IMG/VR virus record: IMGVR_UViG_3300042890_001239
Coordinates: 1-64,000 of that record
Source: a virus
Length of the DNA stretch: 64,000 nt
Strand: one strand, 5' to 3'
Made by a program: the position numbers and the translations under genes. Of the stretch, positions 35,513 to 44,500 are shown piece by piece (within the stretch, counting starts at the first letter, position 1; each line of letters begins with the position of its first letter). Under the pieces are notes generated by a model, which saw only the letters and a list, made by a program, of their open reading frames with translations, was not told the origin of the DNA and made no database searches.

Positions 35513-36807
35513 TATTGTGTTACAACAGTTAGTGATACTTCAAAACTATCCAAGCTCAAAATTGGTTGAACGACAACTGTCATATTAAGTGACGTGCTAA
35601 AATCATCATTGTTCGTACTATCACATGTAATTTGTGTAGCTGCTGTAAACAAAAATTGACTATACTTACTGAGAGCCGTTCTTATTTCAGATGTTACATA
35701 CGTTCTTGTTTGTGTATCGTTGGGTTGGAACAAATATTTCATACCAATATTTGTTAAATCTTGGTATATTGCAGATTTAAGTTTCGACACACCAATTCGA
35801 TCTTCAGCTATAATTGTTGCATTTGCTGTTACACCAACCAAATCCGCTCCCAAGAAATTAGGAGCACTTTGATTGTTTACAAAGAAATTTAAACGATTTG
35901 TTTTTAATGATTCTTTTAAACTGCTATTCCATTCAATAGCATTACTTATATTTCCATTTAATACTTTTGCAAGATTTATACCAGCAACAGTTAAATATAG
36001 TTGATTTCTGTTTTTAGATCTAGCAAAGAACCCACCAACATCACCTACTGCTGGGATATTGTAAGTAATTTTACTACCATTAACTAAAGATGCAGTATCT
36101 AAGTCTGCAACTGTTTTAATACCATACACATTAAACATTCTATCTGCTATTTCTCCGGTGCAGTTACCAGATAAAGATACATAATCACCCATAGTTAAAC
36201 CATTTCCGGTAACTCCTGATGAATCAGCTATGGATGGGAAAATACCAGTAGAATAGTCTTGAGAAATTAACCATTGGACTAAATTACTTGTTGCAGCTTG
36301 ACCAATAATAACATCTAATTTTTTATTTGTATCTGTTTGATATTTGGTAAATCCAGTCGGTCCGCCTGCAACAACTAATGTTCCACCATATGCCAAATAA
36401 TTAATTGCATGTAAAAAATCATTACCAACGGTTCTTGGAGTTATACGAGTAACATTTTGTACAACACCTGTTTTTTCAAACATTCCAAAAGTGCCACCTG
36501 AATTTTGTGCACTTATCATAAAACCAGTAATTCCAGAAAGTTTATTTAAATCTCCTGCCAAATCTTGAGGATTTGTGTATACAATATAAGTATCGCCTGT
36601 AGTTCCTTTTGGTGGGGTATATCGATATCGTCTGGAATACACTAGCCATCCAAATAAACCACCTGGATCATTGCCTGCTGCACCCGAAACACCGTTAAAT
36701 GTGACACCAGCATATCCTGTTCCGAGCTGCATGCCTGCTAAAAGAACTACAGATGTACTTTCTTTAGTATATTGATTAGTGCTGAGAAATGAGCTTAATG
36801 ATGGCAT
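35512..36807 (-). CDS. 18: Tail sheath protein gp18 (short form)
   Basis: Contractile sheath. Only 431 residues against 659 in T4. The C-terminal domain is clear: EDRIGVSKLKSAIYQDL, IGMKYLFQPNDTQTRTYVTS and QITCDSTNNDD, typical of sheath interlocking arms. The middle has a flavodoxin-like part (YLAYGGTLVVAGGPTGFTKY). The large variable protruding domains of T4 gp18 must be reduced or absent. It has a CTAAATA late element 23 bases before the ATG and AAGGA in the leader. Confidence 0.9.
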   Translation of the reverse strand: MPSLSSFLSTNQYTKESTSVVLLAGMQLGTGYAGVTFNGVSGAAGNDPGGLFGWLVYSRRYRYTPPKGTTGDTYIVYTNPQDLAGDLNKLSGITGFMISAQNSGGTFGMFEKTGVVQNVTRITPRTVGNDFLHAINYLAYGGTLVVAGGPTGFTKYQTDTNKKLDVIIGQAATSNLVQWLISQDYSTGIFPSIADSSGVTGNGLTMGDYVSLSGNCTGEIADRMFNVYGIKTVADLDTASLVNGSKITYNIPAVGDVGGFFARSKNRNQLYLTVAGINLAKVLNGNISNAIEWNSSLKESLKTNRLNFFVNNQSAPNFLGADLVGVTANATIIAEDRIGVSKLKSAIYQDLTNIGMKYLFQPNDTQTRTYVTSEIRTALSKYSQFLFTAATQITCDSTNNDDFSTSLNMTVVVQPILSLDSFEVSLTVVTQ

Positions 36808-36830
36808 TTAGATTCCTTATTCTGTCAAAA

Positions 36831-36837
36831 TATTTAG
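36831..36837 (-). promoter_or_regulatory. Late promoter element (CTAAATA) for gp18
   Basis: Minus-strand CTAAATA just after the terminase stop, with a 23-base leader containing AAGGA. Confidence 0.65.
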
Positions 36838-36841
36838 CATT

Positions 36842-38500
36842 TTATGCTGGGTACCAAATTAAACCACCTTGCACAAACTCTTCACCATCATCTTCATTTT
36901 TTTGTTGTGGTGATATTAATATGTTATCATCTTCTGGATTTGATCCTTCTTCATAATTAAATTTACCTTGTTCGATCAAATCTGCAAAATAATCTTGTCT
37001 CGTTAACCATGCAAAAAACACTAAAGACATGACTAAATCGTCATGGTGACCATCTTCGGCTTTAAAAGTATTAGATTTTGATACAAATGCCGTAAGTTCT
37101 GCAATTATTCTTTCATCATTTAATAAAATTTTGTCGTCTTCAATAAGTCGCTTTAAAATAGCACATCCAATTTTTTTAGTTTGTGCTGTAGTACGTATTC
37201 CCATTTCATTTTTACCAACTCCACCAAAACCCTGTGATAGAATTTGTCCTTTTCTTCCAAGAACTTTTGTCATTAAAACATTTTCATATTCTAAATCGGT
37301 ATGCAATATACCGGAAACTTGCCCCCCCAGATCATTTGTTTCTATTAAAACAAATGCATTATTATATAATTTTGCTGCAGAATTTAATACAGTTGGATAA
37401 TGAAATGGACTTATTGTATTATTTCTGTATGTGGACACAACTTGATAAGGAGTAGTTGTAGCATCTATAATGGTATAGGCAGAGTAATCAGCACCTTGCC
37501 CACGTGACACGTCTGCCTGCAAGAAATACGTATGATCTTTTTCAGGATATGCAAATGTTCGCAAACCTTCATTTGTTTCATATAAAGGTTCTTCACCAGC
37601 CAAAACATTTAATTTACTAGTATTAATTAATGTATTACTAGAACCTAAAAAACTACATCCATACTCTTGTTCAAACTGTTCAGGGCTTGTATTAGCAATC
37701 TGCTCTTCTGCCCATACATCGTCTCTTTTTGGTCCACCCGGAGATATAGGAACGTCTCTCCAACTTACTTCTACTGGAATAAATTTATTTTTTTGTTTAT
37801 GACCATCAACTCTATTTGCATCAATCCATAATTTATGAAAATGATTGAGTCCATTAGGTGTAGATACAATTACAAGTTTTGTAGTGGTACCAGCTGAAAT
37901 TGTTGGATATGTTGATGCATAGAATTCTTCTGCAATATGTGAGGGCAAGAAGGCGTATTCGTCTAAAAGAAGAAAGTTAAATGAACCACCACGGATTGCA
38001 GCAGATGATGTTGCATCACACATTACTCTAGATCCGTTTTCTAGCTTCATTGATGTCTTATTCCATTCTACGACACCTTGTTGTAAAAACTGTGGTAAGT
38101 TTTCATATGCTAATTGCAGTTTAGAATATAGTTCATCTTTTGCTGTTTTTAATCTGTTAGCTAAAATTGCTACACTAACGCTTTGATTAAATGTTATGTA
38201 ATGACAAATATATCCAATAACCGAAGTAGACTTTCCAGACTGACGAGGCCATTTAGAAATAACAAATCGATTTTTGTGAATTTGATTAACAAATTTTTGT
38301 TGATAATCATATAACTGTAAAGGCATAATACCTTTATCAAGAGTTTTTACTTTTACGTATTTACTACAAAAATAGACAGGATCATTAGCACACTTGATAT
38401 ATTCTTCAAGCTGCTCTTTTGAATATTGTATATCTACACCAGGTGGTTTTAATTTTGAGTTATTTCTATACCCAATATTATTGCTGTTTTGCGCCTTCAT
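36842..38500 (-). CDS. 17: Terminase large subunit gp17
   Basis: Packaging motor ATPase and headful nuclease, 552 aa (T4: 610). N-terminal ATPase: adenine/Q region, Walker A SKWPRQSGKST near residue 85, Walker B FLLLDEYAF near 178, and coupling motif VSTPNG. C-terminal RNase H-fold nuclease: acidic QADVSRGQGADYSAYTII near 330, VLIETNDLG, and HHDDLVMSL near the end. The start overlaps gene 16 by 23 bases, as in many T4-like phages. Confidence 0.97.
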   Translation of the reverse strand: MKAQNSNNIGYRNNSKLKPPGVDIQYSKEQLEEYIKCANDPVYFCSKYVKVKTLDKGIMPLQLYDYQQKFVNQIHKNRFVISKWPRQSGKSTSVIGYICHYITFNQSVSVAILANRLKTAKDELYSKLQLAYENLPQFLQQGVVEWNKTSMKLENGSRVMCDATSSAAIRGGSFNFLLLDEYAFLPSHIAEEFYASTYPTISAGTTTKLVIVSTPNGLNHFHKLWIDANRVDGHKQKNKFIPVEVSWRDVPISPGGPKRDDVWAEEQIANTSPEQFEQEYGCSFLGSSNTLINTSKLNVLAGEEPLYETNEGLRTFAYPEKDHTYFLQADVSRGQGADYSAYTIIDATTTPYQVVSTYRNNTISPFHYPTVLNSAAKLYNNAFVLIETNDLGGQVSGILHTDLEYENVLMTKVLGRKGQILSQGFGGVGKNEMGIRTTAQTKKIGCAILKRLIEDDKILLNDERIIAELTAFVSKSNTFKAEDGHHDDLVMSLVFFAWLTRQDYFADLIEQGKFNYEEGSNPEDDNILISPQQKNEDDGEEFVQGGLIWYPA

Positions 38501-38924
38501 TTATAACCTCCACATCAATTACTTTTTCAGTACTTCTCTCTTTATTTAACAGATTTTGTAGATCTTTTGTTGATCCAACAAATACTGAATTATTAGTTTG
38601 AGTCAATTTAGTGGCAGTGGCAGAGGTAATATCTTTGGCACTTTTATGTACAGAAAGCACATTGTTATTTAAATCTGCCATAGTTTTTAACATTATGGCA
38701 ACTACTTCAAATGCACGCGGACTATCTGATTCGGTTGCTACTTTTAATACACTTTCTAAAGCAAGGTTACCATTTTGAATTAAATCTTTGAGATTATTTT
38801 GAACCATCTCATAGTCTTTACCAAAATTATTAGAATTAAAAGTTCCACCAACTAAATTCTTAGAAGACTCTGGTTTAGATGGTTCAACATCAAATAGTTT
38901 TGCTAAATTTTTATTTAAAGTCAT
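38478..38924 (-). CDS. 16: Terminase small subunit gp16
   Basis: DNA-recognition subunit that regulates gp17. 148 aa (T4: 164). Central coiled-coil helices (YEMVQNNLKDLIQNGNLALE, ESDSPRAFEVVAIMLKTMAD, LNNNVLSVHKSAKDI) are the conserved part, and the C terminus TKDLQNLLN fits cyanophage-type gp16. Identity is secured by overlap with gp17 and the following neck genes. Confidence 0.9.
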   Translation of the reverse strand: MTLNKNLAKLFDVEPSKPESSKNLVGGTFNSNNFGKDYEMVQNNLKDLIQNGNLALESVLKVATESDSPRAFEVVAIMLKTMADLNNNVLSVHKSAKDITSATATKLTQTNNSVFVGSTKDLQNLLNKERSTEKVIDVEVINEGAKQQ

Positions 38925-38928
38925 TATC

Positions 38929-39585
38929 TTAATCTATTTCTATAATTGGATTGATAGTAGTAATTGTAGTAAAACTTTGTACTTCACCAAATATCCATGA
39001 TTTAGCTACAAATTGAAATGAAGCAATATTTAAACGACGAGAAGAAAAATCACCTTCATATTTTTCTGTTATACTATTACTTTGCATAATAATAGGAATA
39101 TCAAGATTTGTTTGTACATCATTCATATCAAGCCTAATAGTATGATCTGGCACAAAATATGGCATTATTTGTTCAACAATTTGAAGTAAATCATCAGTAT
39201 GTCGGGTATACGCATATAAATTAAATACAACATTTACAGGAATCTGACTTTTAATTTTATTTCCATTAGCCTGACATACATCATTAACACTTTGATTTGT
39301 ATTAAGCGCATACCTACCCAATCTTCTTGATGGATCCGGTGAAATATTAGACATCATAAAACTTATAATAGGTACTTGGACTTCAATACGAGTACCGTCT
39401 GTTATTGATGACGGTTGCAATAACCGTTGAATAAATTTTTCTTGAGCAGCATAATGCACTGGAACGCGAATTAAAAATGGATTGCCAGTATCTGGATCTT
39501 TATGTTGTATTTCAATATTACTAAACAAAGAACCAAATCCAACAACCAATTTTCTTAAATTTTCATTATAAAAGTTTCCAAACAT
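38929..39585 (-). CDS. 15: Tail sheath stabiliser/terminator gp15
   Basis: Caps the tail end for head joining. 218 aa (T4: 272). MFGNFYNENLRKLVVGFGSL, LFSNIEIQH, LIRVPVHYAAQEKF and LQIVEQIMPYFVPDH closely follow T4 gp15 (MFGYFYN, LFSNIQI, IRVPITYASKEHF, QIVEQILPYFQP). AAGGAG precedes the ATG. Confidence 0.95.
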   Translation of the reverse strand: MFGNFYNENLRKLVVGFGSLFSNIEIQHKDPDTGNPFLIRVPVHYAAQEKFIQRLLQPSSITDGTRIEVQVPIISFMMSNISPDPSRRLGRYALNTNQSVNDVCQANGNKIKSQIPVNVVFNLYAYTRHTDDLLQIVEQIMPYFVPDHTIRLDMNDVQTNLDIPIIMQSNSITEKYEGDFSSRRLNIASFQFVAKSWIFGEVQSFTTITTINPIIEID

Positions 39586-39595
39586 TTAAGCTCCT

Positions 39596-40273
39596 TTATG
39601 AACAACTAATATCCGAGTTACATTCATCAAACGGATTATTGGGATCAAATCCGTAACTTATTCCCTCTTGTTTAAGGATGTCGTTAACTCCCATAGTTGT
39701 GCCCAGTATATTATTTAAAGGAATTACAGTAGAGCCAGAAAGACCTCTTGTTGTTGTATATGGTGAATTGATTGCAGTATTTGGTGTGTCAATCTTTTCG
39801 TAGCTATAAGTAAACAACTCTGCAGTTATTTGATATGAATATAATTTACCTAATGGATATAAAGGGTTTTCATGTTCTACAAAGTTAATTTCAAATAACG
39901 ATTTTGATAATGGAAAATATATAAGATCACCTTCTCTGGGTCTTATAATTGTAGCATCATATGTTGTTACTTCTTCTTTAAATCTTTTACGCGCAAGTAA
40001 TAAAGATATTTTATCACGAATTTCTAATCCGAATTGACTTATTACATCGGTGCCGTCAAATCCTTTATAAGATTGAATATACATTTCTATAGTATAAATC
40101 TGTTCAAAAGAAGACGCTGGATCTTCACCAAAAATTTTATCTATACTAAAATATTTTCTAGGTACATAATAACAATCCTGACCCATAGCTTGTATCAATT
40201 CAACGGTAAAACTTTCAACTAATGATTGTTCTGGGCCAAAACTTGTAAGATTAAGATATCTATTTGTTGCCAT
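39596..40273 (-). CDS. 14: Neck protein gp14
   Basis: Head-completion/neck protein, 225 aa (T4: 256). YYVPRKYFSIDKIFGEDP, SFEQIYTIEMYIQSYKGFDG, FGLEIRDKISLLLARKRF, RPREGDLIYFPLSKSLFEI and FVEHENPLYPLGKLYSYQI are the conserved gp14 blocks. One base separates it from gp13. Confidence 0.95.
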   Translation of the reverse strand: MATNRYLNLTSFGPEQSLVESFTVELIQAMGQDCYYVPRKYFSIDKIFGEDPASSFEQIYTIEMYIQSYKGFDGTDVISQFGLEIRDKISLLLARKRFKEEVTTYDATIIRPREGDLIYFPLSKSLFEINFVEHENPLYPLGKLYSYQITAELFTYSYEKIDTPNTAINSPYTTTRGLSGSTVIPLNNILGTTMGVNDILKQEGISYGFDPNNPFDECNSDISCS

Positions 40274-40274
40274 T

Positions 40275-41105
40275 TTAACCTATCATGGGATCTACTGGTA
40301 ATTCATGGGTTTTGAGTAATGTCGCCTCAATTACATCTAATTCTTTTTGAGCATCTTGCATTATTGCTGCGGAGTTTATAGAAGCTCCACCTGGAAGTGG
40401 TATACCAGCATATTTCATTAAATTTTGAGCCCACTGTTTCTTTAATAGTGCTCCATAATGTCTCTGAAAAATACGATCACTCCAAACTGTTGGATGATAC
40501 TCAGGATTTACTTTTACATATGCTTCAACCATCAAATATGACCCAGCTGGAATTAAACTTTGTTGAGTTTCTAAAAATAATCTTTGAGTAGTATTTGTAT
40601 ACGTAAATGAATATGGGTAATTAAATACATCATTTATTAGTTCAAGATAACTCATAGCTTCCATATAAGTTGCCATTGGACCTTGAGCCAAACCACCTTG
40701 ATTAAAGTACAAACCAAAAAAATCAAATAAAGTCATCTGATACCGCAAATCAAACATATAATCACCAACAAGATTGCCGGGAGCATATACTTTGCTTATA
40801 GTGCGTATATCACTAGCCATTGGCCAAAATCCTGTAGCTCCAGTCTCGGATGATGTAACTGACTGTGCACCCAATCCATAACCAAATTGTGATACGTCAA
40901 AATACTTTTTTGCAACATTTTCTACAGTTACTGGAACAACAAACTGTGCTCGTTCATTAAAATTATAATGACGTTCATACAAATACTCCAAAGATTCGTC
41001 TAAACGATCATGTGCCTGTTCTGCATCAACATTTATTTGAATTACAGGAGCACCGAGTTTTCTATATGTAAAATCAATAAATTCTTGACGGGTAGTTATG
41101 GCCAT
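40275..41105 (-). CDS. 13: Neck protein gp13
   Basis: Neck protein that seals the filled head with gp14. 276 aa (T4: 309). YRKLGAPVIQINVDAEQAHD, RLDESLEYLYERHYNFNE and GLYFNQGGL fit gp13, as do VEAYVKVNPEYHPTVWSDR and LLKKQWAQNLMKYAGIPLPG near the C terminus. A CATAAATA element ends five bases before the ATG, and no Shine-Dalgarno is seen. Confidence 0.95.
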   Translation of the reverse strand: MAITTRQEFIDFTYRKLGAPVIQINVDAEQAHDRLDESLEYLYERHYNFNERAQFVVPVTVENVAKKYFDVSQFGYGLGAQSVTSSETGATGFWPMASDIRTISKVYAPGNLVGDYMFDLRYQMTLFDFFGLYFNQGGLAQGPMATYMEAMSYLELINDVFNYPYSFTYTNTTQRLFLETQQSLIPAGSYLMVEAYVKVNPEYHPTVWSDRIFQRHYGALLKKQWAQNLMKYAGIPLPGGASINSAAIMQDAQKELDVIEATLLKTHELPVDPMIG

Positions 41106-41110
41106 AGAAA

Positions 41111-41118
41111 TATTTATG
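41111..41118 (-). promoter_or_regulatory. Late promoter element (CATAAATA) for gp13
   Basis: 7/8 match to TATAAATA, exactly five bases before the gp13 ATG, overlapping the end of the upstream gene. Confidence 0.65.
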
Positions 41119-41566
41119 AATTCTCAATAATTTTATTAACTTGAGAAATCAATTTTTCTTTTTCTTCACTATGACCAATAGTTACTTGAATAAGTTCCAA
41201 TTCGTTAGGATCAAATGCTTCAATCATCTCTTTTCGCAATTTAACTTCTATTGGTTTAAAATTTGGGTCATAATTGCTAAATCCAGGCATTTGCATTGGA
41301 CAATTTAATACTGGATAATCTAATTTTGAATAATCTGTACTTTCTGCCATTAGCCATGTGTGTGGTTTGTCACCGCAACCACACCCTCCACAATAGTGTT
41401 TTGTAGAATCTACATCACTTTGTTTTAAAAATGGACAGGTGGTAGTTAAAGTACCTCCACCAAAACAAGAAAGAATTCTTAATTGTTTAGTTGGAATATC
41501 TGTTTTAGTATTTGATAAGCCACGTGAAGCTAAAGACGCAGCAAACATAATCATTTTAGTAAACAT
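41114..41566 (-). CDS. Cys-rich putative zinc-binding protein, 150 aa
   Basis: Hypothetical. The N terminus is hydrophobic (MFTKMIMFAASLASRG) but lacks a clear signal peptide. Core: CPFLKQSDVDSTKHYCGGC, GCGDKPHTWL and a second VLNCPMQMPGF. The pattern CxxCGC-x-x-K followed ~25 residues later by CP also occurs in the protein at 55884-56489 and in small zinc-ribbon-like proteins of other phages. The C terminus is charged and helical. Placement between baseplate and neck genes suggests a virion or assembly role, but nothing in the sequence proves it. Confidence 0.62.
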   Translation of the reverse strand: MFTKMIMFAASLASRGLSNTKTDIPTKQLRILSCFGGGTLTTTCPFLKQSDVDSTKHYCGGCGCGDKPHTWLMAESTDYSKLDYPVLNCPMQMPGFSNYDPNFKPIEVKLRKEMIEAFDPNELELIQVTIGHSEEKEKLISQVNKIIENS

Positions 41567-41570
41567 AAAT

Positions 41571-42206
41571 TTAAAAAGTCGAATAATTGACTGACATACC
41601 GGCAGGAACTATATATTTTTCAATAAATGATTTATATGAAGTTAAGTTTGACTGTTCTGCAGTGCTTATTTTAATTTCTATAGTGGTATATGCACCAGTA
41701 TCTATGAACACGCTATTCCAAGGTATTCCTAATAAAGAACATATTGCATATTTTATTGCTGCAGGAGTACCCTTACAATTAAAATAATTTGTATCAGATT
41801 TAATTAAAAAAGTTCTTAAATTTTGAATAATTCTTTGAAACTCTGTTGTACTAAAATCAGCACCAGGAAAATAAAAATCTGCCAATGCTTCTAAAAATAT
41901 ATCATTTGTAAAAAGTGGAACTCGTATTGTTTCCCAATTTAATTGTGCGCCATATCCATACTCTTGACTCAATAACCATCTTAAATAATTTTTTATCAAA
42001 GGAACAATAGTTACATTATTTGGATTGTCAGAGTATTCTTTTAGTATCCATTGTGGAAATAATGATTCTACTGTTAGCTTATCACCCAACCAAGGTTTAT
42101 CTAAATTTATATAATAATCACTACCTGCTGCAGTAGAAGCAGTTTCTGACAATAAATTCATTTTAGTGTCAAGAGATAAAGCTAAATTATTTAATAGTAA
42201 TATCAT
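41571..42206 (-). CDS. Baseplate wedge protein, gpI/gp7-like, 211 aa
   Basis: ADFYFPGADFSTTEFQRIIQ and especially YFNCKGTPAAIKYAICSLLG resemble the P2 gpI-type tail proteins, which lie next to J (gp6) and W (gp25) homologues and correspond to part of T4 gp7. That is precisely its context here. The usual T4 gp7 is over 1000 residues, so a much shorter functional counterpart is inferred. It overlaps the gp6 gene by four bases. An alternative is a phage-specific wedge subunit. Confidence 0.6.
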   Translation of the reverse strand: MILLLNNLALSLDTKMNLLSETASTAAGSDYYINLDKPWLGDKLTVESLFPQWILKEYSDNPNNVTIVPLIKNYLRWLLSQEYGYGAQLNWETIRVPLFTNDIFLEALADFYFPGADFSTTEFQRIIQNLRTFLIKSDTNYFNCKGTPAAIKYAICSLLGIPWNSVFIDTGAYTTIEIKISTAEQSNLTSYKSFIEKYIVPAGMSVNYSTF

Positions 42207-43282
42207 TGTGTATATACTAAACGTATTCCAGCAAGTTTTCTAGCATTTAAATAAGTCATTAATGCTGTTTGATTTGATGCAGATAAGTTTGTAACATATA
42301 CATTTACTGTACCAGGTACACAACAATCATTAACAACAGTAATATAATCTTCGCTTTCAGTGCCACTTATACCAGATCCTAAAATTGCATTAATATAATC
42401 TGATATGGTTACACAACGATCTTGACCAGTGGCTTGAAAAAGTAAACTATATCTTGCACGATCAACACCAATTAAATTATATCCACCTGTTGGCAAATCA
42501 GTTGTATTAAATTGTGCATCAGATCTAGATGTAATGCTTGCATTATTTGAATCAGTTCCATTTGTTAAAACAGCTTTAATTAAAACAGTACTTGATGACG
42601 TTAATGTTTTAGCACTTGGAAAATTATTTGTAACAATATATCCTTGTGGTCCGTTTATTACTGTAAACGTATTTTGATTTCCTGTTGCTGCTGTTGAAGA
42701 TTTATCAACCCTAGTCCATTTATTCACTACACCAGAATTGGTTGTGCTTTCATAAAATGTAATTGTCCGGGGATCCACTGTATACGGAAGTTGACATGAT
42801 TGTGTATCATAGTCATAATTTGTATAACTAACAACCTGTGTTCCAGAATAAAGAGTAGTTGTTTTTGCATTTCCAGCAGGAACAGAATTTATATTGAAAA
42901 AATATGCAATAGCTCCAGAACTTGTTGTAGCTTGGAATGTTGTATAATCTTGTAACGTTGCTCCAACAGCTGTAATAGTTCTCGTAGTACTTGCTCCTTG
43001 GACTGGAGCTATGAGAACCGAATTATTAGCTGCAATACCCAGTAAACTATTTAATAAGGTAGTTGTGGTAGCAAAAGAATTAACATAACCAAACTGTGCA
43101 TATACACCATTATATGCTGTTACAGTGGATAGCAAATTAATTAATAAATTTGCTGTGCTTGCATTGTTTGCAAAATCTATATCAGCCAATTCAGGTTGTT
43201 TGGATAAAAAAGAAATTAATGATGTTTTAATATCATCAAAATCTAAAGAAGCGACTGATAAATTTTTAAGTTGGTAGGTCAT
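42203..43282 (-). CDS. 6: Baseplate wedge gp6 (baseplate J-like), short form
   Basis: Wedge subunit that forms the inner baseplate ring. DDIKTSLISFLSKQPELADI, NASTANLLINLLSTVTAYNG and YAQFGYVNSFATTTTL, then the C-terminal RYSLLFQATGQDRCVTISDY and LNARKLAGIRL match the J/gp6 layout. 359 aa against 660 in T4, i.e. close to the minimal J form. It abuts gp25. Confidence 0.85.
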   Translation of the reverse strand: MTYQLKNLSVASLDFDDIKTSLISFLSKQPELADIDFANNASTANLLINLLSTVTAYNGVYAQFGYVNSFATTTTLLNSLLGIAANNSVLIAPVQGASTTRTITAVGATLQDYTTFQATTSSGAIAYFFNINSVPAGNAKTTTLYSGTQVVSYTNYDYDTQSCQLPYTVDPRTITFYESTTNSGVVNKWTRVDKSSTAATGNQNTFTVINGPQGYIVTNNFPSAKTLTSSSTVLIKAVLTNGTDSNNASITSRSDAQFNTTDLPTGGYNLIGVDRARYSLLFQATGQDRCVTISDYINAILGSGISGTESEDYITVVNDCCVPGTVNVYVTNLSASNQTALMTYLNARKLAGIRLVYTQ

Positions 43283-43662
43283 TATAGATTAACCTCTACA
43301 AAGGTAGTAGCATCTGTTTGAGTTGATATTCCATCTGTTATTGAATAAGTTACTGTAAATTGAAAGCTATCTTGAGAAGCGTATGTTGTATAAACAGATA
43401 TATTATACAATTTTGGAATAGCAGCTTGAATAGATCCAGCTAAAGATGCTTGTAGGGCTGGAAGGTTAGCTTGACCATTAAAAATATAATCAAAATAATT
43501 AGACCCAAGATTCATACTTGATAGTAGTTCACCTTTTTGTGTTTTTAATACAACTTCTATGTACTGTGCATAGGCATTAAAACCACTTACTGTACCAATA
43601 TCTTTTTTTGGTCCAGATACATTGATTTTTTCTAATAATATTGAAAAATCTTTTTTAGCCAT
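43282..43662 (-). CDS. 25: Baseplate wedge gp25 (gpW-like)
   Basis: Small wedge protein linking baseplate and sheath; 126 aa (T4: 132). YAQYIEVVLKTQKGEL and MNLGSNYFDYIF are the GPW/gp25 family landmarks (L-x-T-x-x-G-E, fG-x-x-l-x-x-y-l-F). The start is placed at the ATG at 43662 because a CTAAATA element lies five bases before it and the upstream gene ends at 43676; a longer frame from 43710 would begin inside that gene. Confidence 0.88.
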   Translation of the reverse strand: MAKKDFSILLEKINVSGPKKDIGTVSGFNAYAQYIEVVLKTQKGELLSSMNLGSNYFDYIFNGQANLPALQASLAGSIQAAIPKLYNISVYTTYASQDSFQFTVTYSITDGISTQTDATTFVEVNL

Positions 43663-43667
43663 CAGAA

Positions 43668-43674
43668 TATTTAG
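43668..43674 (-). promoter_or_regulatory. Late promoter element (CTAAATA) for gp25
   Basis: Minus-strand CTAAATA between the stop of the upstream gene and the gp25 ATG, spacer five bases. Confidence 0.7.
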
Positions 43675-43675
43675 A

Positions 43676-44485
43676 TCATGGATAATATGGACCACCATCA
43701 TCAGAACCACTATAGTCTGGAGCTATATTAGATAATGATAATGCAGTTTCATGCGTTCCAGAATTTGTAAACACATGTTTGATTCCCATAACGTAATATA
43801 AACCATTTAATACAGAATTTTCTTTTGAATAGGGATATCCACTTATTCCGTTTAAACGAACAAGCATAACTTGACCAACTTTTAAATTAAAATCTCCAGC
43901 TACAGTAACATTTACTTTTCTTCCGTATTGTAAAGCATCAACAAATTCTGCACGTTTAACTGGAGTTTCTACTGGAGTATTCCAAAAAGAAGCAACATTT
44001 AATCTGTGTTTAATATATGCTTCATATCTTGGTGCTAATTCCGGACAGGTACAACTGTATGGAGCATCTGGAGTTCCCCAAAGACATCCAAGCCAATCTA
44101 GTCCCAAAGAAGAACTAGCAGCTACTTGATTACATTCTTCTGGTGGATCATTTAATAAAAGATCTACAGGCGTAAAAGTATTTAATAGATTAATAGTCGG
44201 AACCCCGGCTCCTGTCCATAAAGTATAACTACTAGCAGTACCTCCAGAACTACCACTGCTACCGCTGCTACCTGAACTCGTTGAAGTTCCAGTATAAAAT
44301 CCTATAGCAGTAGCAATTTCTTGAACTCCAGGAAATCGTGTAAAACAATCATCTAAACTAGATGGTGCATTGGTAACTCCTCTGGTAATGGAAGAATTGG
44401 CACACTGATAAGAATCTTTACTCGTTACAGAATATAATGCAGTTTGTGGATGATTTGATCCATATGTTAATATTTGTCCTGACAT
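43676..44485 (-). CDS. Baseplate hub-associated protein, 269 aa
   Basis: N-terminal third with a low-complexity Ser/Gly linker (SSGSSGSSGSSGG). The C-terminal part has NVASFWNTPVETPVKRAEFV, KVNVTVAGDFNLKVGQVMLV and LNGLYYVMGIKHVFT, resembling the OB-like domain of hub proteins of the gpD/gp27 type. Cys-rich middle (LGCLWGTPDAPYSCTCPEL). It stands between a putative 679-aa hub protein and gp25. Function as hub subunit is inferred. Confidence 0.55.
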   Translation of the reverse strand: MSGQILTYGSNHPQTALYSVTSKDSYQCANSSITRGVTNAPSSLDDCFTRFPGVQEIATAIGFYTGTSTSSGSSGSSGSSGGTASSYTLWTGAGVPTINLLNTFTPVDLLLNDPPEECNQVAASSSLGLDWLGCLWGTPDAPYSCTCPELAPRYEAYIKHRLNVASFWNTPVETPVKRAEFVDALQYGRKVNVTVAGDFNLKVGQVMLVRLNGISGYPYSKENSVLNGLYYVMGIKHVFTNSGTHETALSLSNIAPDYSGSDDGGPYYP

Positions 44486-44500
44486 AAATTAATCCTATTT

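Noticed and set aside
43663-43710. Longer N terminus for gp25
   Set aside because: It would start inside the upstream gene and upstream of the late promoter; gp25 homologues begin near the 43662 Met.
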